From NCBI GenBank assembly GCA_965198325.1, contig CBDAPE010000011.1, positions 1 to 64,000 on the forward strand: 64,000 nt of DNA, written 5' to 3'. Position numbers and translations under genes: made by a program. Positions 53,297 through 62,073 of the stretch are shown here, piece by piece; the stretch's first letter is position 1; each line of letters begins with the position of its first letter. The notes beneath the pieces are model-generated. The model worked only from the letters and a program-made list of their open reading frames with translations, had not been told where the DNA came from and made no database searches. This DNA comes from CBDAPE01 sp965198325 (GTDB lineage Bacteria; Pseudomonadota; Alphaproteobacteria; UBA828; JAPUJA01).

Positions 53297-54604
53297 CTAC
53301 AGCGTTTCGATCCGGATCAAATGGGCCGGTTCGACGACGGATTCGAGCGCTTCGATCTTGCCGATGGCCTGTTGCATCGCCGCTTCGTCGGTATCGTGAG
53401 TCGTCATGACGACGGGCACGGGTTCGCCAGGCGCCCGGGCCCGCTGGATCACGGCATCGAGCGAAACGGCGTGATCGCGCAGGGCCGTGGAGACTTCGGC
53501 GATGACGCCCGGGCGATCGACCACCATGAGGCGCACGTAATAGGCTCCCCGACGGCACTCGATGGGCAGGGTCGGGACGCGTGCCAGTTTGCCGGCCGGC
53601 ACAGAAAAGCAGGGCATACGGTTACCTCGGGCGATATCGACGATGTCCGCGACCACGGCGGACGCGGTGGGCCCGGAACCCGCGCCGCGCCCCTCGAAGA
53701 GCGCCGTATCGACATACCGACCGTCGGCGACCACGGCGTTGAACACGTCGCCGACATGAGCGATCGGCCGGTCGAGCGGCACCATGCACGGATGAACCCT
53801 CTGCTCGACGCCGTCGTCGGTCAAACGGGTAATGCCGAGGAGCTTGATGCGGTAGCCGAGCTCGGCGGCAAAGGCCACGTCAGTGCCGCTAACACCCCGG
53901 ATTCCCTCGATATACACGGACTCGAAATCGACCCGACAGCCGAACGCAAGACCGGTGAGGATGGCGAGCTTGTGGGCCGCGTCGACGCCGTCGACATCGA
54001 AACCGGGATCGGCTTCGGCATAACCCAGGCGCTGGGCTTCGGCCAGGACATCGTCGAACCGGCTTTCCTCACCCTTGACAGCCGCCTCGTCCATCGCCGT
54101 CAATATATAGTTGCAGGTGCCGTTCAGGATTCCGTAGACCCGGCTGATCGGATTAGCCGCCAGCCCTTCGCGCAACGCCTTGACGATCGGCACACCACCC
54201 GCGACTGCCGCCTCGAAGGCCAGCGCACAGCCCTTCACTTCCGCAAGTTCGGCCAGGTCGTTGCCGTGATGGGCAATCAGGGCCTTGTTTGCCGTCACGA
54301 CATGCTTGCCGGCTTCGAGCGCCTCCGCACAAAGCTCCCTTGCGATGCCCCCCTCGCCTCCGATCAGCTCGACAACGAGGTCGATCTCGGGATCGCGGGC
54401 CAGCGCAACGGGATCGTCGTTCCAGCGGATGCCCGCGAGGTCGAGGCCCCGCTCCCGGCCCGAATCGCGCGCCGAGACCGCACTGATCTCGAGTGCCCGG
54501 CCGCAACGTTCCGCGAGCAAGGGCGCCTGCTCATTGAGCAGCCCGACGACCCCGGCGCCGACCGTTCCGAGCCCGGCGATTCCGACCCGGAGCGGGTCGT
54601 TCAC
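53297..54604 (-). CDS. hom: Homoserine dehydrogenase
   Basis: This enzyme reduces aspartate semialdehyde to homoserine, the branch point to threonine and methionine. The 435-residue product has the NAD(P) motif VGIAGLGTVGAGVVGLL, KHVVTANKALIAHHG, the catalytic-domain signature AFEAAVAGGVPIVKALREGL and NPISRVYGILNGTCNYILTA. A C-terminal ACT domain (VVDRPGVIAEVSTALRDHAV) should give feedback control by threonine. First gene of the operon. The MetY-type gene at the right edge uses a homoserine derivative, so both belong to methionine supply. Confidence 0.96.
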   Translation of the reverse strand: MNDPLRVGIAGLGTVGAGVVGLLNEQAPLLAERCGRALEISAVSARDSGRERGLDLAGIRWNDDPVALARDPEIDLVVELIGGEGGIARELCAEALEAGKHVVTANKALIAHHGNDLAELAEVKGCALAFEAAVAGGVPIVKALREGLAANPISRVYGILNGTCNYILTAMDEAAVKGEESRFDDVLAEAQRLGYAEADPGFDVDGVDAAHKLAILTGLAFGCRVDFESVYIEGIRGVSGTDVAFAAELGYRIKLLGITRLTDDGVEQRVHPCMVPLDRPIAHVGDVFNAVVADGRYVDTALFEGRGAGSGPTASAVVADIVDIARGNRMPCFSVPAGKLARVPTLPIECRRGAYYVRLMVVDRPGVIAEVSTALRDHAVSLDAVIQRARAPGEPVPVVMTTHDTDEAAMQQAIGKIEALESVVEPAHLIRIETL

Positions 54605-54821
54605 GGCCGCAGACCCGAATTACATGAACGTTTATGGTTAAAGTTCAAAGAGGTCATTAAACAACTGTGTTATATCACTTTTTTTATCCGGAGACCCAAG
54701 CCATAACGATAGCCGGCCACCGCTTGCGTAGGTAACCCGATTCCGGCCCCGATCCGCCGGGGAGTCAAGGAGAAGTTCGGATTGTCGCGTCGGGTTCGCC
54801 GTTGCCCCGGATTGCCGGGAC

Positions 54822-56135
54822 CTAATATTCGATAAAGACCTCGGCCCGGCGGTTTTCGAGCTCGCCTGCGGGCATGTATTCGTAGGTGACCGGCTTGTTG
54901 TCTCCTTCGGCGCTGATCAGGACGGCACTCGCGGGAATTCCCATGCGCATGAGCTCGTCGGCAACGATCTGGGCCCGGTCGGCAGAGAGCTGAAAATTCA
55001 CGATCTGGTGCTGGCCGAGATCCATGTCGCGGGTCCGCATGCTGGCGTGACCGACAATCCGGACCTTGCCGCCATAGGCTTCGTGCAGAGCCACAACGTC
55101 CTTGAGCTGGGTCTTCGCATCGTTCGGCAACCAGGCCTGTCCGTTCTCGAAATAGATCACCGCAGCCTGGAACGACACCGCCGGCAAATACCGCTCGGGC
55201 CCGGCGTCCGACATCACGCCCGGCTCGCCAAGGACGACGCCCTCATAGGCCGCCGTCGACGTTGCAGCGTAAGTCGTCGCCCCGGTCGCATTGAAGACCT
55301 GGTCGAACATTTGCTTGAACGTGAAAACGTTGTAGACGCCATGATCGCCCGGCATCTGAATCGGTGCCTCGACAATCGTCGTCTGAGCGCCGGGTATGGG
55401 CTCGACCACCAGTCCCGGCGCTGGAGCGGGCACGCCCGGTAGCTCATCCAGTTCGCGGAGCAGCGCATCGCTATCAAGCTCGACGATCTCCAGACCTCCG
55501 CTTGCCGGCTGCGGCGGCACGTAGGGCGCGACCGGATCGAGCTCGACAATCGTGGGCGGCTGATATGGCTCCACCGGCGCTTCGTAGGCCGACGGGATAT
55601 CGACGACCGTAATCCCGCCGCCCAGTGCACGCTCGGAGTCGTCGAGCAGGGCCGGTGCGGGCTCCGCGGCGGTTGGCTGTGCCGACTGGGCGAGTCCCGC
55701 CTCCTCCATGGGTTCGATCCGGATGACCTCGTCCGTATATTGCGCAGCCTCCCGATCGGAAATCAGCTCGGCCATCAGGGCGTCGAGATCATCCGCGGAC
55801 GATGCCGGCGGAACTTCGTCGGGGACCGTCGCGAGATTGGGAAAATCGTCGCTGGCGCCAGGGATCGGTTCTTCGTAAGGGTCCGGAACGGAAGCGAGCT
55901 CGGCGTCGAATTCGTACTCGGTCGTGACCTCCGGCGCACCTAGCACCTCGGAGTCATCGTCCTCGAAGACGCTACTCACGGCATCTTCCGTCTCGTTGTA
56001 CCACTCGACGGGATTGGCCCAATCCGGGACTTCGGAGCAGGCGCCAATGAACAGCAGCCCGGCCAGGGTCAGGCCAGGCAGCATCCAGCGTAAGCGCGAG
56101 CTCGCCAGCCCGCCGGCTGTCATCCGTCGACCCAT
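54822..56135 (-). CDS. OmpA-family peptidoglycan-binding lipoprotein
   Basis: The 437-residue product starts at the ATG 56135 (GGAGGGG just upstream). It has a hydrophobic signal and lipobox: WMLPGLTLAGLLFIGAC, with Cys as the lipidation site. An acidic, proline-rich linker of about 250 residues follows, probably spanning the periplasm. The OmpA C-terminal domain ends the protein: VIYFENGQAWLPNDAKTQLK, VRIVGHASMRTRDMDLGQHQ and NFQLSADRAQIVADELMRMG, which carries the NxxLSxxRAxxV peptidoglycan-binding motif, then ENRRAEVFIEY. It probably anchors the outer membrane to the cell wall. Divergent from phaC. Confidence 0.9.
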   Translation of the reverse strand: MGRRMTAGGLASSRLRWMLPGLTLAGLLFIGACSEVPDWANPVEWYNETEDAVSSVFEDDDSEVLGAPEVTTEYEFDAELASVPDPYEEPIPGASDDFPNLATVPDEVPPASSADDLDALMAELISDREAAQYTDEVIRIEPMEEAGLAQSAQPTAAEPAPALLDDSERALGGGITVVDIPSAYEAPVEPYQPPTIVELDPVAPYVPPQPASGGLEIVELDSDALLRELDELPGVPAPAPGLVVEPIPGAQTTIVEAPIQMPGDHGVYNVFTFKQMFDQVFNATGATTYAATSTAAYEGVVLGEPGVMSDAGPERYLPAVSFQAAVIYFENGQAWLPNDAKTQLKDVVALHEAYGGKVRIVGHASMRTRDMDLGQHQIVNFQLSADRAQIVADELMRMGIPASAVLISAEGDNKPVTYEYMPAGELENRRAEVFIEY

Positions 56136-56319
56136 GACATCCCCTCCACAACCCCTTGCCGCAAGACGCAAATTCTCACGCAGGTGCCGAAATTAAGCAA
56201 TACATACAGAGTAATTTAAACCTTGCAAACCCGGGAGGCCCCGCAGCGACCAGGCCGGTTGAGGGAATTCCCGCCCAAAGGCGCGCCATTTCCCTCGACA
56301 AACACCATTCGATCCTATA

Positions 56320-56330
56320 TTGCACTGCAA
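56320..56330. promoter_or_regulatory. Candidate PhaR operator at the phaC start
   Basis: TTGCACTGCAA is a perfect 5-1-5 palindrome that ends two bases before the ATG of phaC. PhaR repressors of alphaproteobacteria bind TTGCA/TGCAA-type sites at PHA genes, so this is a plausible operator. A -10-like TATATT (56316-56321) overlaps it. Confidence 0.5.
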
Positions 56331-56331
56331 C

Positions 56332-58125
56332 ATGAGCGACCGAAATTCAGCCTCCGGCACGCTTGGAACCGTACCCCCGGAGCCGCTCGCCGACTTTGCC
56401 AAGGTCGCCGAACAGAGCCGCCGAATTCTGGTCGATTTCATGGACCGGCATACGGAGCGGGTGCGCCAAGGCGACCTCGATCCATTCAATATCGGCAACG
56501 CCTTCTTCGAAATGACGGCGCAGATGATGGCTAACCCCGCCAAACTCGCCGAGGCCCAGATTTCGCTGTGGCGGGACTACATGGCACTCTGGCAGCACAC
56601 GGCCGACCGCATGATGGGCCGCGCAGGCGAGCCGGTTGCAGCCCCCGCGCCGGACGATCGCCGGTTCAAGGACTCCGAATGGAACGAGAACCAGCTGTTC
56701 GACTTCATCAAGCAATCCTATCTGCTGAGCGCACGCTGGCTGCAGGCGACCGTCGAAGGCGTCGAGGGTCTCGATCCGGTTTCGCGCCGCAAGGTAGATT
56801 TCTACACCCGGCAGTTCGTCGATGCCATGGCGCCGACCAATTTCGCGCTGACCAATCCGGAAGTGTTCCGTGCAACCCGGGAAAGCAAGGGCGAAAACCT
56901 GGTCGGGGGCCTGCGTAACCTGCTCGACGACCTCGAACGAGGCGGCGGCGACGGCCCGGCGATCAAAATGATCGACGAAAACGCCTTCAAGATCGGCGAA
57001 AACATCGCGATCACCGCGGGCAAGGTGGTACAGCGGACCGATCTGGCCGAGCTGATCCAGTACAGCCCGACCACCGAGACGGTTTATCGGCGCCCGTTGC
57101 TGATCGTGCCGCCCTGGATCAACAAATACTACATCCTCGATCTGAGGCCTGAGAACTCGTTCATCCGCTGGGCGGTCGCCCAGGGCTTTACGGTGTTCGT
57201 GATCTCCTGGATCAACCCGGACGAGACGCTGACGGACAAGGAATTCGTCGACTACATGGCCGAGGGGCCGCTCGCCGCGCTCGACGCCATCGAACAGGCG
57301 ACCGGCGAGCGGGCGGTTAACGCCATCGGCTACTGCCTGGGCGGCACCCTGCTGGCAACCACGTTGGCCTATATGGCAGCTCGAAAAGACGACCGGATCA
57401 AGGCCGCGACGTTCTTTACCGCGTTGGTCGATTTTGCGGAGGCCGGAGACCTGCAGGTCTTCGTGGACGAGGAACAGGTCACCCAGCTCGAGGAGCGGAT
57501 GGCGGAAAAAGGCTATCTCGACGCCGAGGCGATGGCCAAGACCTTCAACATGCTTCGTGCCAACGACCTGATCTGGTCCTTCGTGATCAACAACTACCTG
57601 CTGGGCCGCGATCCCCTGCCCTTCGACCTGCTCCACTGGAACAGCGACAGCACCCGCATGCCGGCGAAGATGCACAGCTTCTATTTGCGCAAGATGTATA
57701 TCGACAACCTCCTGCGCACGCCGGGCGGTATCGAGCTCGACGGCACGCCCATCGACCTCGGCGGGGTTACGATTCCAACCTACCTGCTGGCCGCCAAAGA
57801 CGACCACATTGCGCCCTGGAAGGCGTGTTTCGCGGCCAATCACCTGTTCAAGGGTCCGAGCCGCTTCGTGCTGGCCGCGTCCGGCCATGTCGCCGGCGTA
57901 ATCAATCCACCGGACAAGCAGAAATACGGCTACTGGACGAGCGACTCGAAGAGCCGCGATCCGGAAAAGTGGCTCGACGGTGCAACCGATTCTGCGGGCT
58001 CCTGGTGGCCGGACTGGGCGCGTTGGCTGGCCAGGCGCTCGGGCAAGAAGGTCGTGGCGCGCGTGCCGGGCGATGGTAAACTCAAGGTGCTCGACGACGC
58101 CCCCGGTCGCTACATCCTGACATAG
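56332..58125 (+). CDS. phaC: Class I poly(3-hydroxyalkanoate) synthase PhaC
   Basis: PhaC polymerises (R)-3-hydroxyacyl-CoA to PHA storage granules in the cytoplasm. The product has 597 residues, the class I length. The PhaC N-terminal domain (WLQATVEGVEGLDPVSRRKV, then FYTRQFVDAMAPTNFALTNP) is followed by the alpha/beta core with the lipase-like box NAIGYCLGGTLLATT (nucleophile Cys), the Asp in YLLAAKDDHIAPW and the His in VLAASGHVAGVINPP. The ATG at 56332 is chosen over a TTG at 56320. There is no Shine-Dalgarno sequence between the palindrome and the start. No phaA/B or phasin gene is next to it. Confidence 0.95.
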   Translation: MSDRNSASGTLGTVPPEPLADFAKVAEQSRRILVDFMDRHTERVRQGDLDPFNIGNAFFEMTAQMMANPAKLAEAQISLWRDYMALWQHTADRMMGRAGEPVAAPAPDDRRFKDSEWNENQLFDFIKQSYLLSARWLQATVEGVEGLDPVSRRKVDFYTRQFVDAMAPTNFALTNPEVFRATRESKGENLVGGLRNLLDDLERGGGDGPAIKMIDENAFKIGENIAITAGKVVQRTDLAELIQYSPTTETVYRRPLLIVPPWINKYYILDLRPENSFIRWAVAQGFTVFVISWINPDETLTDKEFVDYMAEGPLAALDAIEQATGERAVNAIGYCLGGTLLATTLAYMAARKDDRIKAATFFTALVDFAEAGDLQVFVDEEQVTQLEERMAEKGYLDAEAMAKTFNMLRANDLIWSFVINNYLLGRDPLPFDLLHWNSDSTRMPAKMHSFYLRKMYIDNLLRTPGGIELDGTPIDLGGVTIPTYLLAAKDDHIAPWKACFAANHLFKGPSRFVLAASGHVAGVINPPDKQKYGYWTSDSKSRDPEKWLDGATDSAGSWWPDWARWLARRSGKKVVARVPGDGKLKVLDDAPGRYILT

Positions 58126-58133
58126 AGATTATT

Positions 58134-58151
58134 TTCGTAAGGCTTTACGAA
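58134..58151. terminator. Hairpin after phaC
   Basis: TTCGTAA-GGCT-TTACGAA forms a perfect 7-bp stem nine bases after the phaC stop, followed by a short T run. It is AT-rich, so it is a weak candidate. Confidence 0.4.
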
Positions 58152-58279
58152 TTTCAAAGCTAGACGAGGTTCGATCGCCACGGAACTCTTGCCGCCCCCG
58201 GGCACCGCGCGAGCGGACTTGCGAACTCCAGGCGGGTCCACCTCTATGGATTTCCGTCCAAGGGCAGCTCAGACGACCT

Positions 58280-58813
58280 TCAGCCGCCAGCCAGGCGCTC
58301 GCGGTATTCCTGTCCGAGGCGAACATAGTGCGCGACGGACTCCGTAATTTAGGTGGCCTCCACCCCGGTCAGCGCGCGCAGCCGACTGGCAGGCTTGCCG
58401 CCCCAGATCTCCCCCGCGGGCACGCGCTTATCGCGCGTGACCAACGCGTCGGCCGCGACCATCGCACCGCTCTCGACGACCGCGTGATCCATGACCGTCG
58501 CTCCCATGCCGACGAAGCTGCCGGGTTCGAGCGTGCAGGCGTGGATCAGCGCCCGGTGGCCGATCATGGCCCCCGCGCCGATCACCGTCGGCCCGTTCTT
58601 GCGGCTGACATGGACGATTGTGCCGTCCTGGATATTGGTCCGCGCGCCCACGGTAATCGAGGCGACGTCGCCCCGCAGCACGCAGCCGAACCAGATTCCG
58701 GCTTCCGCCCCGATCTCCACATCGCCGATGATCACCGCTCCCGGCGCGATGAAGGCGAACGGATCGATGCGCGGCATGGCATCGCGAAAGGGTACGATGA
58801 TGGCGTCGCTCAC
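58280..58813 (-). pseudogene. Gamma-carbonic-anhydrase-like protein with premature stop
   Basis: This is a left-handed beta-helix (hexapeptide repeat) protein of the YrdA/PaaY/gamma-CA type. It has the repeats IIGDVEIGAEAGIWFGCVLR, TNIQDGTIVHVS and GHRALIHACTLEPGSFVGMG with metal-binding histidines (IVHV, GHR, IHAC). Translation from 58813 stops at TAA after LRALTGVEAT (58349), giving 154 residues. The usual C-terminal helix is still encoded right after the stop in the same frame (ITESVAHYVRLGQEYRERLA) down to 58280. So one nonsense change trims about 22 residues; the helix core is complete and may still fold. It overlaps argC by 4 bases. Confidence 0.82.
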
Positions 58814-59856
58814 GGAAACAGGGGCTCCTGTTCGAGCCCTGTGGCCTCGGCGAGGCCGAACTGGAGGTTCATGTTCTGCACCGCCTGGCCGGATGCGCCC
58901 TTGACCAGGTTATCGATCACCGAAATCAGGATGGCCCGGCCCGCAAGTCGATCCGCAAAGACCCCGATCAGGCAGTGGTTCGAACCCCGGACATGGCGGG
59001 TCGCCGGCATCACGCCTTCCGGCACGACACGGACGAACGGCTCTGCCGCGAACCGATCCGACAGATGAGCCCGGAGGACGTTCGCGTCCGCAGCCTTGGC
59101 GAGCCGGACGTATGCCGTCGCCAGGATACCCCGGCTCATGGGCATGAGATGGGGCGTGAAATTGACGGTCACGGAGCGGCCAGCCGCGGCGCTCAACCCC
59201 TGTTCGATTTCCGGCGCGTGCCGGTGCGAGGCGACACCGTAGGCGTGGATACCCTCGGTTACTTCAGCGAAGAGATTGGCCTCCTTGGCTCCCCGCCCGG
59301 CGCCCGAAACGCCGGATTTTGCATCGACGATGATCTCGTCGGCCTCGATCAGGCCCGCCTCGATGAGGGGCACGAGAGGAAGCTGCGCCGAGGTGGGATA
59401 ACAGCCCGGGTTGGCCACGAGCCGTGCTTTCGAGACTGCCTCGCGGGTGAATTCGGCGAGGCCGTATACGGCGCTCGCCTGCAGCTCGGGCGCCGCGTGG
59501 GCGCGGCCATACCATTCGGCGTAGGTCTCGACGTCGGCGAGCCGAAAATCGGCCGACAGATCGACGATCTTGAGGTGTTCCGGCAGCGCGGCAATGACTT
59601 CCTGGGTGGTGCCGTGGGGCAGCGCACAGAACACCGCGTCGATGCCGCCGTAATCAGCCTCCTCTAGCGCGACCAGATCCGGCAGGGAAAGCCCGGCCAG
59701 ATGGGGAAACACGTCGCCGATCCCGGCGCCTGCGCGACGATCCGCAGTAAGCAGGCCGATCTCGACCTGAGGATGGCGCGCGAGCAGGCGGACGAGTTCC
59801 GCGCCCGTATAACCGCTCGCACCCAGGATCGCCGCTCTCACCGTGTTCGTCGCCAT
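58810..59856 (-). CDS. argC: N-acetyl-gamma-glutamyl-phosphate reductase
   Basis: ArgC performs the third step of arginine synthesis, the NADPH-dependent reduction of N-acetylglutamyl-phosphate. The 348-residue product has AAILGASGYTGAELVRLLAR (Rossmann start), AVFCALPHGTTQEV, and the active-site Cys in RLVANPGCYPTSAQLPLVPL. KSGVSGAGRGAKEANLFAEV and NFTPHLMPMSRGILATAYV follow. Length and motifs are standard. It lies downstream of rplM-rpsI, a common alphaproteobacterial order, separated by a terminator. Confidence 0.96.
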   Translation of the reverse strand: MATNTVRAAILGASGYTGAELVRLLARHPQVEIGLLTADRRAGAGIGDVFPHLAGLSLPDLVALEEADYGGIDAVFCALPHGTTQEVIAALPEHLKIVDLSADFRLADVETYAEWYGRAHAAPELQASAVYGLAEFTREAVSKARLVANPGCYPTSAQLPLVPLIEAGLIEADEIIVDAKSGVSGAGRGAKEANLFAEVTEGIHAYGVASHRHAPEIEQGLSAAAGRSVTVNFTPHLMPMSRGILATAYVRLAKAADANVLRAHLSDRFAAEPFVRVVPEGVMPATRHVRGSNHCLIGVFADRLAGRAILISVIDNLVKGASGQAVQNMNLQFGLAEATGLEQEPLFP

Positions 59857-60001
59857 GAACTGGCCCTCGTCATTCGTTCGGGAAGTCTAGAGCGCTTCCG
59901 CTTCCATCGAAACCGCTCTCTAATGAATTTGTCGCTCTCAGAAGCCGCTCGGATGATCCGCGCTCCTCTCGGGTGCGCTCCGTGCCCGGGGGAGCCGCCA
60001 G

Positions 60002-60027
60002 AAAAAAGGCGCCCGGTCGGGCGCCTT
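60002..60027 (-). terminator. Rho-independent terminator after rpsI
   Basis: On the minus strand AAGGCGCCC-GACC-GGGCGCCTT forms a perfect 9-bp stem followed by six T. It begins 28 bases after the rpsI stop and should end the rplM-rpsI transcript. Confidence 0.9.
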
Positions 60028-60055
60028 GCTCGGGTCGCAGGACCGGGGTCGCGCG

Positions 60056-60595
60056 TCAGCGCTTCGAGAACTGGAAGCTTCGTCGCGCCTTCGCCTTGCC
60101 GTACTTCTTGCGCTCGACCACGCGAGAATCGCGGGTCAGGAAGCCGCCGCGCTTGAGCACGGGTCGAAGTTCCGGCTCGTAGAGCGAGAGTGCCTTCGAA
60201 ATCCCGTGGCGTACGGCACCCGCCTGGCCCGACAGGCCGCCGCCCTTGACCGTGCAAGTGACGTCGAACTGCTCGGCCCGGTTAGCGGCCTCGAACGGCT
60301 GATGAATGATCATGCGCAGCACGGGGCGCGCGAAAAAAATCGTCTCGTCCCGGCCGTTGACCGTGATCTTGCCTTTGCCTGGCGCAATCCACACCCGGGC
60401 GACCGCTTCCTTGCGCTTGCCCGTGGCATAAGAGCGGCCATGCTCATCGCGCTTGGGCTCCATGAGCACAGGCAAGGCGGTGGCCTCGGGTACGGCTTCG
60501 GCGGGAAGAACCGGATTGTCCGGCGCAGCGCCGTCCGCCGGCGCGGCGGGTGGTGCATCGGACGTCTCGGCCGAAATCCCAGGTTTGTCGGCCAT
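60056..60595 (-). CDS. rpsI: 30S ribosomal protein S9
   Basis: The conserved S9 domain covers the last 130 residues: SYATGKRKEAVARVWIAPGK, GKITVNGRDETIF, FDVTCTVKGGGLSGQAGAVR and the C-terminal DSRVVERKKYGKAKARRSFQ ending FSKR. The tail reaches the ribosomal P site. An Ala/Pro-rich N-terminal extension of about 50 residues precedes it, as in many alphaproteobacteria. It lies 5 bases after rplM. Confidence 0.97.
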   Translation of the reverse strand: MADKPGISAETSDAPPAAPADGAAPDNPVLPAEAVPEATALPVLMEPKRDEHGRSYATGKRKEAVARVWIAPGKGKITVNGRDETIFFARPVLRMIIHQPFEAANRAEQFDVTCTVKGGGLSGQAGAVRHGISKALSLYEPELRPVLKRGGFLTRDSRVVERKKYGKAKARRSFQFSKR

Positions 60596-60600
60596 AAGGG

Positions 60601-61062
60601 TCAGCTCCTCTTATTTTTCGGATTCATCCCGGCGACGTCCAGCGTCTGGGGAACCTGGGCCTCGTGGGGATGCTCGGGGCCGCAATAAACTTTCAGGTTC
60701 TTCAACTGTCTGCGGCCCAGTGGCCCTTTCGGAATCATTCGCTCGATCGCCTTCATGACGACCTGCTCGGGCCGGGGGCTGGCCATTATTCTTTCCGGCG
60801 TCGTGCTCTTGATGCCACCGGGATAACCGGTGTGACGGTAATAAACCTTCTCGGTGCGCTTCTTGCCGGTCAACGCGACCTTCTCGGCGTTGACGATGAT
60901 GATGTTATCGCCGCAATCCATGTTGGGCGTGTAGGTGGGCTTGTGTTTGCCCCGTAGCCGGGTCGCCGCGAGCGCCGCGAGACGTCCCAGAACGACACCG
61001 TCGGCGTCGATCAGCAGCCACTTCTTGTCGATCTCGGCCGGCTTGGCGGAATAGGTCTTCAT
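60601..61062 (-). CDS. rplM: 50S ribosomal protein L13
   Basis: The 153-residue L13 shows KTYSAKPAEIDKKWLLIDAD, GVVLGRLAALAATRLRGKHK and NMDCGDNIIIVNAEKVALTG. YYRHTGYPGGIKSTTPERIM and MIPKGPLGRRQLKNLKVYCG follow. Standard length. First gene of the rplM-rpsI operon with its own promoter at 61118-61145. Confidence 0.97.
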   Translation of the reverse strand: MKTYSAKPAEIDKKWLLIDADGVVLGRLAALAATRLRGKHKPTYTPNMDCGDNIIIVNAEKVALTGKKRTEKVYYRHTGYPGGIKSTTPERIMASPRPEQVVMKAIERMIPKGPLGRRQLKNLKVYCGPEHPHEAQVPQTLDVAGMNPKNKRS

Positions 61063-61117
61063 CGCAATATTGTCCTGGGCTGGAATTAGAGCGGCTCGGT
61101 GCTCGGAACGGTCGCGG

Positions 61118-61145
61118 AGTATCGCACAGTTTTTATCCCAGTCAA
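61118..61145 (-). promoter_or_regulatory. Sigma-70-type promoter of rplM-rpsI
   Basis: On the minus strand TTGACT (61145-61140) and GATACT (61123-61118) are spaced by 16 bases. Transcription would start about 50 bases before the rplM ATG (61062). Confidence 0.6.
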
Positions 61146-61177
61146 GCCTGAAAGCCGCTCTCAGTAAAGATTTCAGA

Positions 61178-61197
61178 GCCGGTACTATAATACCGGC
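61178..61197. repeat. Inverted repeat between divergent rplM and enoyl-CoA hydratase genes
   Basis: GCCGGTA-CTATAA-TACCGGC has 7-bp perfect arms. The loop contains TATAAT (plus strand, 61186-61191), so it could be an operator laid over a -10 box of the plus-strand operon, or only a hairpin. Confidence 0.45.
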
Positions 61198-61289
61198 GAC
61201 GGCGTTCCGAGTCTGGCATGCCGAGCGCTCCCGGTGCTATAGTCTGCCGCCGTCACGGCCCGAACGGTCGCAATCCGAGGACATTCGCC

Positions 61290-62072
61290 ATGGTCGATCT
61301 ACCCCTGCTTCTGCGCGCTGACGCGAGCGGTATCGCGACTCTAACGCTCAACCGCCCGGAGGCGCGTAACGCCCTGTCGACGGCCTTGATGAGCGAGATC
61401 GAAGCGGAGCTCGAACGGCTGGCAACGGACGAGACGGTCAAGGTCCTGGTCATCGCGGGTAACGGCCCCGGGTTTTGCGCCGGCCACGACCTCAAGGAAA
61501 TTCGAGCCAATCCGGGCCGCCAGTACTACGAAGAACTGTTCGCCCAGTGCAGCAGGATGATGCTCGCGATCGTGCGCCTGCCCAAGCCGGTGATCGCGAA
61601 GGTCCACGGGATCGCCACGGCGGCCGGTTGCCAGCTGGTGGCGACATGCGATCTCGCGATTGCGGCGGACGATGCGCGCTTCGCCACGCCGGGCGTGCAT
61701 ATCGGCCTGTTCTGCTCGACCCCGATGGTCGCGCTCTCGCGCAACGTGGGACGCAAGCAGGCCATGGAGATGCTGCTCACGGGCGAAATGATCGACGCCC
61801 GGCAGGCCGTTGAGGCGGGCCTCATCAACCGTGCGGTGCCGGCCGCCGGGCTCGACGCCGCGGTTGACGAGATGGCCGTAAAAATCGCCTCGAAGTCGCC
61901 ACTCTCGCTTGCCATCGGCAAGGAAGCCTTTTACCGTCAGCGCGAACTTCCCCTCGCCGAAGCCTATGACTATGCGAACGGGGTGATGACCACGAACATG
62001 CTTGCGCGTGACGCCGAGGAAGGCATCGACGCTTTTCTTGAGAAGCGCACCCCCGTCTGGGAAGGGAGATAG
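61290..62072 (+). CDS. Enoyl-CoA hydratase/isomerase family protein
   Basis: This 260-residue crotonase-fold protein resembles ECHDC3-type enoyl-CoA hydratases. It shows IATLTLNRPEARNALSTALM, VLVIAGNGPGFCAGHDLKEI (oxyanion loop), VIAKVHGIATAAGCQLVATC with DLAIAADDARFATPGVHIGL, and a C-terminal trimerisation helix (EEGIDAFLEKRTPVWEGR). At the second catalytic position it has HIGLFCST rather than the Glu of standard hydratases, so the hydratase reaction is uncertain. The ATG at 61290 has GAGGA upstream. It is the first gene of a three-gene unit. Confidence 0.88.
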   Translation: MVDLPLLLRADASGIATLTLNRPEARNALSTALMSEIEAELERLATDETVKVLVIAGNGPGFCAGHDLKEIRANPGRQYYEELFAQCSRMMLAIVRLPKPVIAKVHGIATAAGCQLVATCDLAIAADDARFATPGVHIGLFCSTPMVALSRNVGRKQAMEMLLTGEMIDARQAVEAGLINRAVPAAGLDAAVDEMAVKIASKSPLSLAIGKEAFYRQRELPLAEAYDYANGVMTTNMLARDAEEGIDAFLEKRTPVWEGR

Positions 62073-62073
62073 A

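Noticed and set aside
53084..54706. A 540-residue plus-strand open frame
   Set aside because: It is the antisense shadow of hom and of the glpX start; no motif or ribosome binding site supports it.
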